The position numbers and the translations under genes were made by a program. 6,508 nucleotides of DNA. Origin: Promethearchaeia archaeon. GTDB lineage: Archaea; Asgardarchaeota; Lokiarchaeia; Sigyniarchaeales; SOKP01. The notes below the pieces were generated by a model that saw only the letters and a program-made list of their open reading frames with translations, ran no database searches and was not told where the DNA came from. Below are positions 1-4,790 of this stretch, in pieces. Within the stretch, counting starts at the first letter, position 1. Each line of letters begins with the position of its first letter. The DNA lies in the NCBI GenBank assembly GCA_029856375.1, contig JAHQWX010000107.1:1-6508 (forward strand), in the 5' to 3' direction.

Positions 1-1
1 C

Positions 2-214
2 GAAATCTTAGCTAGTCTTTTTATATTTGGTTTTACCATAAGCGGTATTGGAGTTGGTATTCTTTTAAGATATTTTGAATTTGATGGTTTTATAATTACA
101 TTTTATTCGATAATTGCCGAAGCGATAGGTATAGTGGTTTTATATTTTATTCTAAGAGGATATTTAAAATCTCGGGAAAAACCAACTGAAACTATGAGAA
201 AGAAGAAATTATAA
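2..214 (+). CDS. C-terminal fragment of a membrane protein
   Basis: This reading frame is open from the window edge and ends at TAA 212-214, giving about 70 residues; the 5' part lies outside the window. Two hydrophobic stretches are visible, at fragment residues ~4-23 and ~31-49, the second containing IVVLYFIL. They are joined by a short loop containing RYFEFDG and followed by a basic tail ending MRKKKL. The basic tail suggests that the C-terminus is cytoplasmic. Family and function cannot be recognised from this fragment. The gene is convergent with the nuclease gene and overlaps it by 6 bp: the palindrome TTATAA at 209-214 encodes Leu-stop for both proteins. No ribosomal or transport motif is visible. 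The frame is well supported by its composition and by the clean stop next to the neighbouring gene's end. Confidence 0.6.
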   Translation, partial: EILASLFIFGFTISGIGVGILLRYFEFDGFIITFYSIIAEAIGIVVLYFILRGYLKSREKPTETMRKKKL

Positions 215-922
215 AAGAAACTTCTCCCATTCTATTTCTTTAATTCCATGAGAATTTAAGAACTCCTTTAGGTCGGTCATTAATATCTCGGGATCGTATT
301 CCCACGCTTCTTTAGAATTAAATGAGATGCACCGTAGTTTTGCTACTCTAAAAAGCTTTTTTAAGAGAAATCCATACATGGCAACTTGCGGTAAACTCCG
401 AAGGAACCGTTTTTCTGGTTTATAATCAATTACTTTAATTGTGTCTCCATTTGCTTGTATTAAATCAATATGACCTGTTAAGGGCCCGTATTGACCTCGG
501 TTCCATATAGGAACTTCAATTGCTAACGATTCAGGGTCGTTAATGAGTATGTTATTTAAAATATTTTCGTGATTTGTTTTTATATTGACCCCTTTTAAAT
601 TATTTTCTGCGACTTGGGCCATTTTTGAATATTTGGAATCATCTTTCAAGACTTTTATCTTACCTTGTCTAATTAACTTAGTTCTAAGAGAATTAATAAA
701 TTTAGGATGAATATTTGTTAATTTAAACTGTGAAACGCGAGGTACCGAATAGTCGTTGAATAAATTATTTGGAATATCTCCCTTCTTAACTCTTTCAAAA
801 AAGTTCCATAACTTTATTAGTGTCGAATTATCTGAAGATATTTTAAGTTTTTCGTGGTTACGGTCGTTCCATCTGAAGATATATTCAATTCCCCGGTGTA
901 AATATCTTTTTCGCTTAATCAT
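209..922 (-). CDS. Stand-alone PD-(D/E)XK nuclease (RecB/Cas4-like)
   Basis: This 237-residue protein has the motif series of the RecB/Cas4-like branch of the PD-(D/E)XK nuclease superfamily. H118 (HENIL) is the candidate motif I histidine. E136 lies in a strand (AIEVP). D153 lies in GHIDLI (motif II), D166-Y-K168 in VIDYKPE (motif III), and Q179-x3-Y183 (QVAMY) in the family's following helix. In this family these residues bind a divalent metal and cut DNA. The Cas4 iron-sulfur cysteines are missing (only C198 is present), no helicase domain is attached, and no CRISPR repeats are nearby, so it is not a canonical Cas4. Residues 1-100 are an unrecognised N-terminal region that is basic at its start and may be a recognition or helper region. 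The ATG at 922 has no Shine-Dalgarno; a TATA-like element 30-40 nt upstream suggests a near-leaderless transcript. The substrate and biological role (repair, defence, or RNA processing) are unknown. Confidence 0.82.
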   Translation of the reverse strand: MIKRKRYLHRGIEYIFRWNDRNHEKLKISSDNSTLIKLWNFFERVKKGDIPNNLFNDYSVPRVSQFKLTNIHPKFINSLRTKLIRQGKIKVLKDDSKYSKMAQVAENNLKGVNIKTNHENILNNILINDPESLAIEVPIWNRGQYGPLTGHIDLIQANGDTIKVIDYKPEKRFLRSLPQVAMYGFLLKKLFRVAKLRCISFNSKEAWEYDPEILMTDLKEFLNSHGIKEIEWEKFLL

Positions 923-950
923 TGCACAAGCGATTAATTATATTTTATTT

Positions 951-962
951 AAGATTTATAAG
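951..962 (-). promoter_or_regulatory. Probable TATA box of the nuclease gene
   Basis: Read on the minus strand this is CTTATAAATCTT, centred about 35 nt upstream of the nuclease ATG. An archaeal start site about 25 nt downstream would fall within roughly 10 nt of the ATG. That fits the lack of a Shine-Dalgarno and a leaderless or near-leaderless mRNA. The surrounding DNA is very AT-rich, so the match is only suggestive. Confidence 0.35.
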
Positions 963-998
963 AAGAGATAACACGGAAATTTTAATAAAACCAAGATA

Positions 999-1027
999 TT
1001 AAGGAATTATTAATTTAATTTCCTTAA
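999..1027. repeat. Inverted repeat in the divergent intergenic region
   Basis: The arms TTAAGGAA (999-1006) and TTCCTTAA (1020-1027) are perfect 8-bp inverted repeats separated by a 13-nt AT-only spacer. They lie in the 221-bp region (923-1143) between the divergent nuclease and membrane-protein genes, which holds no supportable ORF or RNA gene. The pair could be an operator serving either promoter. Arms of 8 bp can occur by chance in DNA this AT-rich, although each contains a GG/CC core. Confidence 0.35.
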
Positions 1028-1109
1028 ATTTACGCTTCTTGCCGACAAAATTAGCATAAAATTTTTCAGAAAGAATAAATATTAATTTTTAAATAATAAA
1101 ATGATTAAA

Positions 1110-1121
1110 GTTTATTTAATC
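1110..1121 (+). promoter_or_regulatory. Possible TATA box of the membrane-protein gene
   Basis: GTTTATTTAATC lies 23-34 nt before the ATG at 1144, which would give a leaderless transcript. The ATG has no convincing Shine-Dalgarno. A second AT-rich candidate, TTTTTAAATAATAAA at about 1086-1100, would instead give a 20-30 nt leader. I cannot choose firmly between the two. Confidence 0.28.
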
Positions 1122-1143
1122 AAAAAATTGAAGTGGATTTTTA

Positions 1144-1881
1144 ATGGCTGCCGAAGAAGATAAACCTCAAGAATCTGAAGAAAAGGAGGAAGAAAAGGAA
1201 GATCTAAAACCTGTAGAAAAAGAAAAGAAGAAAAAAGAAAAGAAACCCAAGAAACCTAAATCATATAAGAGATACGATGAACCCAGAAAATTAATGATAA
1301 GCGCCGTAGGTGGGGGCTTTCTTGCAGTGCTTTCAATTGTATTTTTGACATATATCTTCTGGCATTTAACGGGTGAAAGCCTAATACATATGAGCGAGAT
1401 GTTAGACAATCTCTCTAAAGGAAACACCATTAACGCAGTCTTAGGTATATGGGCTTTATCGTTTACGCCATTTACATCTCTAGGAGTGCTTGCACCTAAT
1501 TGGGTAAACGATTGGTACTTTTTTATAATTCCCGTTATTGTTTCTGGCTTAATTATAGCATTATCCACAAAAAAAATTGCATATACGCTAGTCACAGGAT
1601 TTTTTTTCATATTCTGGGCCATTGTTATGCCTTTAATTTTCTTTTTTATATTTCCACTTTTTGGTCTTTGTGATCCGGTTATTGTTGATGCGGTGCTCGC
1701 AGCGATACTTGAAGACGCAATTGCTAGCTGGACTCCCGTTCATCTGTGGTTGAACTCAATTTTAAATAGTGTTTTCTTAACTTGGTGTATATCTGGTGCG
1801 ATCGAAATTGGGTTATTATCTATGCTTATGTCTTTACCATTTGCATTGCTCTTTCACTTCATAAAATCCGCAAGGAGTTAA
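1144..1881 (+). CDS. Multi-pass membrane protein with K/E-rich N-tail
   Basis: I do not recognise the family of this 245-residue protein. Residues 2-50 are an extremely charged, probably disordered tail: acidic first (EEKEEEKED), then lysine- and proline-rich (KKKKEKKPKKPK), ending in a basic patch, KRYDEPRK. After this come hydrophobic segments at ~51-74 (beginning MISAVGGG), ~96-116 (weaker), ~124-141, ~146-175 (very aromatic, long enough for one or two passes) and ~205-241 (one or two passes). This gives about five or six membrane crossings. The positive-inside rule puts the charged tail in the cytoplasm. There is no signal peptide, transporter motif or catalytic signature that I can identify. 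The tail could be an interaction platform or simply low complexity. The ATG at 1144 is the first start in the frame. A T6 run follows the stop codon, and the next gene is a tRNA. Confidence 0.72.
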   Translation: MAAEEDKPQESEEKEEEKEDLKPVEKEKKKKEKKPKKPKSYKRYDEPRKLMISAVGGGFLAVLSIVFLTYIFWHLTGESLIHMSEMLDNLSKGNTINAVLGIWALSFTPFTSLGVLAPNWVNDWYFFIIPVIVSGLIIALSTKKIAYTLVTGFFFIFWAIVMPLIFFFIFPLFGLCDPVIVDAVLAAILEDAIASWTPVHLWLNSILNSVFLTWCISGAIEIGLLSMLMSLPFALLFHFIKSARS

Positions 1882-1883
1882 AA

Positions 1884-1889
1884 TTTTTT
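1884..1889 (+). terminator. T-tract terminator after the membrane-protein gene
   Basis: A run of six T starts 3 nt after the TAA at 1879-1881. Archaeal RNA polymerase can terminate at such U-tracts without a hairpin. A weak inverted repeat (ACTCTT 1897-1902, AAGAGT 1925-1930) follows, but its arms are only 6 bp and its loop is 22 nt. Confidence 0.35.
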
Positions 1890-1992
1890 CTAATTAACTC
1901 TTCTCATAATTTTATTTCTAATTTAAGAGTAAGATTTAATTTATTAGATAATTTTTATTAAAATAATCTTCAATTATATAATAATAAATTCT

Positions 1993-2085
1993 GGACCCGT
2001 AGCCTAGCCTGGACAAGGCGTCGGACTTCTAGCACACAGTGTGGAAGAAATCCGACGATCGTGGGTTCAAATCCCATCGGGTCCA
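1993..2085 (+). tRNA. tRNA-Arg(UCU), intron-containing
   Basis: All arms fold. The acceptor stem GGACCCG (1993-1999) pairs with CGGGTCC (2078-2084), with discriminator A2085. The D stem is GCCT (2002-2005) with AGGC (2016-2019). The anticodon stem is TCGGA (2021-2025) with TCCGA (2051-2055). The T arm is GTGGG (2061-2065), loop TTCAAAT, CCCAT (2073-2077), with one G-U pair. The anticodon loop reads C32 U33 UCU A37, so the anticodon UCU (2028-2030) decodes AGA. An 18-nt intron (2032-2049) sits at the canonical 37/38 position; the mature tRNA is 75 nt. CCA is not encoded. G15 (2007) and C48 (2060) can form the Levitt pair, so G15 is a potential archaeosine site for the arcTGT in this window. 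Position 37 is A, so Trm5 would not methylate this tRNA. Confidence 0.96.
2032..2049 (+). other. Archaeal tRNA intron (bulge-helix-bulge)
   Basis: The 18-nt intron begins after A37. A 4-bp central helix forms between C32-U-U-C35 (2026-2029) and GAAG (2044-2047). It is flanked by two 3-nt bulges: UAG (2030-2032) on the 5' side and AAA (2048-2050) on the 3' side. Cutting after the second base of each bulge, as archaeal splicing endonuclease does, releases exactly 2032-2049. The rest of the intron closes a small hairpin, CAC (2033-2035) with GTG (2041-2043). This is a textbook symmetric hBHBh' motif. Confidence 0.92.
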
Positions 2086-2102
2086 TTTAATTATGTATAA
2101 AA

Positions 2103-2117
2103 AATATATATATAAAA
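2103..2117 (+). promoter_or_regulatory. Probable TATA box of the coiled-coil gene
   Basis: An alternating AT stretch, AATATATATATAAAA, lies between the tRNA and the coiled-coil gene. A start site about 25 nt downstream falls near 2135, leaving a leader of about 35 nt that contains the GTGAT ribosome binding site. This implies that the gene is transcribed independently of the tRNA. Confidence 0.4.
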
Positions 2118-2123
2118 TCCTAT

Positions 2124-2136
2124 TTCTAAATTAGAA
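2124..2136. promoter_or_regulatory. Palindrome at the predicted start site (operator candidate)
   Basis: TTCTAA-A-TTAGAA is a perfect 6-bp inverted repeat around a single central base. It lies a few bases downstream of the TATA-like element and overlaps the predicted transcription start of the coiled-coil gene. Its size and placement suit a dimeric repressor, but the composition is AT-rich and there is only one copy in the window. Confidence 0.3.
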
Positions 2137-2162
2137 GTATCAAATTAAAGAAACTCACTATC

Positions 2163-2167
2163 GTGAT
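2163..2167 (+). promoter_or_regulatory. Shine-Dalgarno of the coiled-coil gene
   Basis: GTGAT, complementary to the anti-Shine-Dalgarno tail of archaeal 16S rRNA, lies 5 nt before the ATG at 2173 and supports that start. It resembles the GGGTGAT found before the arcTGT gene. Confidence 0.5.
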
Positions 2168-2172
2168 AATCG

Positions 2173-3207
2173 ATGAGCCTAGAAGATGAGTTAATAATAA
2201 AAAATTTGAAAAAAGAACTGAGCGAGAAAGAAAATACGATTTTAGAACTAAAAGAACAGATGTCAGATATGAAGTTTAAGGTGAATGAAACTCAAAATGA
2301 TAATATTAAGATTTTGAGCGATTTAAAGGCGCAAGTGGCTGAAACGAAATTATTAGAAATGAAGGTGAAAAACAATGAAATCCTTGAAGAACGAATACAC
2401 AACTTATCTACAGAAAAAAAGAGTCTAAAAACCCAATTGCTGGAATCTAGAACAAGAAATGAAAATTTATTAAAAGAGCGAGAAACTCTATTGAAGGAAA
2501 AAGCCCAAATTTCAGAAAGTAAAAACGAAATTCTTCAAAAAATTTCAGAATTACAACTAGAAATTAAAGAAAAAGACCTAAAATTCGCAGACCTTCAATC
2601 AAAATTCAAGGAAATTTCAAGCCAGAATTTAACAAGGGAAATGGATTTGGATAAATCCAATAAAAAAATTGAAACTTTAGAAAATGAGAAATTAGAACTC
2701 GCTAAAAAAATCGAAGAACTTGAAATCACTCTAGAAGTTATAGATGAAGGAAATACTATTCAATCTGAAATAGATTCTACTCAAGGTCAAATAATCGAAG
2801 GAACGGGAATTATAATCAATACCTCATCTCTGACGGATTTTTTTAGGAATAATATTAGAACAGCTAAAAGCAACATTCGAATAGTTCTACCAGATATTCA
2901 TGACATCGAACGATTTAGTCTTATTGAAGATTTACATGAACTCCCAAAAAATGTAACCGTAAGCATTGCAGCAAAAATAGATGATGTTTACTCAGACGAT
3001 TTTGTACGAGAACTTAAAAAGAATTATCAACTTATAAATTACGAGGGAGAAAATGTTTTTGCACTTAATATCGATTCAGCAAAAATTGGAATTGGTACTA
3101 CTAGCGAAAAAGGCACATTAGGTATTTATACTGATTCAATGGCGCTTATCGATTTGTTCAAATCAACGATAATGGCCCCGTTCTTAAGAGGTAGAAAAGT
3201 AATGTAG
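2173..3207 (+). CDS. Coiled-coil protein with C-terminal alpha/beta domain
   Basis: This protein has 344 residues. Residues ~5-192 are an almost uninterrupted charged heptad pattern rich in E, K, L and N without prolines, predicting a long parallel coiled coil. Residues ~193-210 are a linker. Residues ~211-344 form a compact globular domain with alternating strands and helices: GIIIN, then FFRNNIRTAKSNIRIVLP, VTVSIAAK, VFALNIDSAKIGIGTT and LGIYTDSMALIDLF. The sequence 'helix - NIRIVLP - VTVSIAAK - strand displaying a fixed residue - final helix' is reminiscent of the degenerate phospholipase-D-like sensor domain at the C-terminus of TrmB-type archaeal regulators. No HKD catalytic motif is present, so enzyme activity is not expected. 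No DNA-binding helix-turn-helix is seen. The coiled coil may oligomerise or space the sensor domain. The gene ends 6 bp from the convergent Trm5 gene. The family assignment is inference. Confidence 0.75.
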   Translation: MSLEDELIIKNLKKELSEKENTILELKEQMSDMKFKVNETQNDNIKILSDLKAQVAETKLLEMKVKNNEILEERIHNLSTEKKSLKTQLLESRTRNENLLKERETLLKEKAQISESKNEILQKISELQLEIKEKDLKFADLQSKFKEISSQNLTREMDLDKSNKKIETLENEKLELAKKIEELEITLEVIDEGNTIQSEIDSTQGQIIEGTGIIINTSSLTDFFRNNIRTAKSNIRIVLPDIHDIERFSLIEDLHELPKNVTVSIAAKIDDVYSDDFVRELKKNYQLINYEGENVFALNIDSAKIGIGTTSEKGTLGIYTDSMALIDLFKSTIMAPFLRGRKVM

Positions 3208-3208
3208 G

Positions 3209-3226
3209 TTAGTTTATTTAATTTTT
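3209..3226 (+). terminator. Possible T-rich terminator of the coiled-coil gene
   Basis: Immediately after the TAG at 3205-3207 the plus strand is T-rich and ends in TTTTT at 3222-3226, already inside the 3' end of the convergent Trm5 gene. No hairpin is seen. U-tract termination is plausible but weakly supported. Confidence 0.22.
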
Positions 3227-4347
3227 ACATCTATTACAGTTAAATACTTATGAGGACTGTAATTCTTCACAACCTTTGTGTGAAAAATTTCGTCTATTTT
3301 ATGGTTCAAATCCCTTAATCTCGTCTTAAAATTATTTATTCCTTCTTCTAGGGGCTCTGGATCCTTAGTAATCTGATAAAAATGAATTATTCCCGCTCTC
3401 TTCTTTATTAAATAACACGCAACTTCTAAAAACTCGATTGAATTTTTAGGTAAATTCATGATTATCCTATCCGTATTATCTTTAAGCAGAATACCTAGTT
3501 CATTTTTTTCGGATAAGAGCTCTTTAGCATCCATTTGGAAGCAATGAACTTTACTTTCAACCTTATTTAATCTTACATTTTCCTTCAAATAATCAATTGC
3601 ATCGGGATTGATATCAATTGCATAGACATCGGCGTTGCATTTCTTAGCAATTTGTATAGAAAACGGTCCCACACCACAAAACATGTCCAAAACAATTTGA
3701 CTCTCTCTTATTCCAGAAGATGTAATTCTGTCCCTCTCGAATAGCAATCGCGGTGAGAAAAAGACTTTTTTCACATCTAATTTGAATATACAATCGTTTT
3801 CTTTGTGAACTGTTTCTGTTTTATTAAATCCCGATAAAAAGTCTAGTTCTCTCGTTCGATATATTCCTTCTCTTTTACTTTTTTTCTCAAATACAGAATT
3901 TATCGTTTGATTTACTTGTAATATTGCGTTAGCTATTTCAGATTTAAATTTTCCATATTCTTCTGGATCTTCAATTGCATTCTCAGGAAACTCGATGATT
4001 GCGATTTTGTGTGCCTTTTTCGACCCAATTATATCGATTGAACTTGGAATTAAATGAATATATTTCTGATCTATTTTATTCTTCAACGCTTCGTGCAAAT
4101 TTCTCGGTATGTAATCTTCGTTTTCTACGCCTACATCTGATACAATTTCCATAAATGGAAGATCTTCTATTTTATTAAGAATAGATTTTTCGCCATTAAT
4201 TTCTTTTTTTAGAGGGAATGAAATATGTGTCGCATCCCTTAGAATTTTATATCGCTTATCTATATAAGATTTACCTCCAAAAATCTTTTTGGAAAAATCT
4301 GCCTTTTCCTTTTCAATTTTCAAGTATTGAATTGTTTTTTCATCCAT
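3214..4347 (-). CDS. trm5: tRNA (guanine37-N1)-methyltransferase Trm5
   Basis: Trm5 transfers methyl from S-adenosylmethionine to N1 of G37 next to the anticodon, which prevents +1 frameshifting; in archaea this is also the first step toward wyosine. Numbering from the ATG at 4347 (377 residues): an N-terminal D1-like region with DKRYKI is followed by the characteristic D2 segment IPSSIDIIG (~101-109), then FSPRLLFERDR (197-207, the conserved SPR and ER). The Rossmann SAM loop is DMFCGVGPFS (221-230). D245 lies in AIDINP, D273 in MDAKEL, NLP is at 298-300 and YSPH at 363-366. Length and motif order match archaeal Trm5; I cannot tell the Trm5a, b and c subtypes apart. The ATG lies within ATGGATGA, so it overlaps the DUF371 stop, consistent with translational coupling. 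A TTG at 4359 would add four residues. No Shine-Dalgarno is seen. It is the last gene of the cluster. Confidence 0.94.
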   Translation of the reverse strand: MDEKTIQYLKIEKEKADFSKKIFGGKSYIDKRYKILRDATHISFPLKKEINGEKSILNKIEDLPFMEIVSDVGVENEDYIPRNLHEALKNKIDQKYIHLIPSSIDIIGSKKAHKIAIIEFPENAIEDPEEYGKFKSEIANAILQVNQTINSVFEKKSKREGIYRTRELDFLSGFNKTETVHKENDCIFKLDVKKVFFSPRLLFERDRITSSGIRESQIVLDMFCGVGPFSIQIAKKCNADVYAIDINPDAIDYLKENVRLNKVESKVHCFQMDAKELLSEKNELGILLKDNTDRIIMNLPKNSIEFLEVACYLIKKRAGIIHFYQITKDPEPLEEGINNFKTRLRDLNHKIDEIFHTKVVKNYSPHKYLTVIDVKIK

Positions 4348-4765
4348 TAGTATACTCAAAAGAAATTTTTATCTTACGACTCTCGTATTTTAATGCATTT
4401 AGAAGCTTTCTGCTTAACTCATTGCTCGATTTTGTACAATTTATTAAAACAGTTCTATTACAAATATAAGTGCTTTTTCTAAACACCAAATCGTGTTTAT
4501 TAGTTAAATATAATTTCTTATGTCCATATCCATAAAAAACTTCACTTAAATTTTGTACTTCAATAGTTACCTTTATTTTTTTTCCTTCTCTAATTGCATC
4601 TTTTAATTTTGCATTTAAATCAAAACAAGCTTTATCTGCATTAATACCTATTATGCAATCTCCTTTTCTTGTTAGAAATCCGTCTTTAGTTATTTCAATG
4701 GTTGTTTTATGAGTTCCTAAAATATTCTTGTGTCCATAGGCAAATATTGTTTCTAATGGAGCCAT
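4340..4765 (-). CDS. DUF371 family protein
   Basis: This is a 141-residue protein of the archaeal DUF371 family, recognised by AYGHKNI, GTHKTTIEIT, GDCIIGINADKA and the second YGYGHKKL block. The family has no established function. The sequence contains a clear internal duplication. Residues 10-70 align with 80-138: YGHK (10-13 and 80-83), INADKACFDLNAKLKDAI with INCTKSSNELSRKLLNAL (41-58 and 108-125), and KIKVTIEV with KIKISFEY (63-70 and 131-138). Two copies of a small beta-alpha-beta-like unit are implied. There is no membrane segment or signal peptide, so it should be cytoplasmic. The gene starts 25 nt after the arcTGT stop, and its TGA overlaps the Trm5 ATG. A role in tRNA modification or translation is inferred from context only. 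The first unit is much more family-like than the second, and the conserved His and Cys residues would be worth testing. Confidence 0.88.
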   Translation of the reverse strand: MAPLETIFAYGHKNILGTHKTTIEITKDGFLTRKGDCIIGINADKACFDLNAKLKDAIREGKKIKVTIEVQNLSEVFYGYGHKKLYLTNKHDLVFRKSTYICNRTVLINCTKSSNELSRKLLNALKYESRKIKISFEYTNG

Positions 4766-4790
4766 TTTTCAGCGCTCAATCGTTTTTAGG

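Noticed and set aside
209..922. Canonical CRISPR Cas4
   Set aside because: The four iron-sulfur cysteines are absent, and no repeat array or other cas gene is seen in the window.
756..971. Plus-strand ORF of 71 codons
   Set aside because: It lies mostly antisense to the nuclease gene, shows no family-like features, and is an AT-rich antisense shadow.
1167..1622. Minus-strand ORF of 151 codons
   Set aside because: It is antisense to the membrane protein; its Phe/Ser run is just the complement of the Lys/Glu-rich tail.
1897..1930. ACTCTT/AAGAGT hairpin terminator
   Set aside because: The arms are only 6 bp with a 22-nt loop in AT-rich DNA; the T6 run just upstream is a better termination signal.
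1993..2085. tRNA-Glu(UUC) reading of the CTTCT loop
   Set aside because: It would put C at position 33 and disturb the loop. U33 at 2027 and the exact BHB splice both fix the anticodon as UCU.
4218..4469. Plus-strand ORF of 83 codons
   Set aside because: It is antisense to the junction of the Trm5 and DUF371 genes, both of which have clear family motifs.
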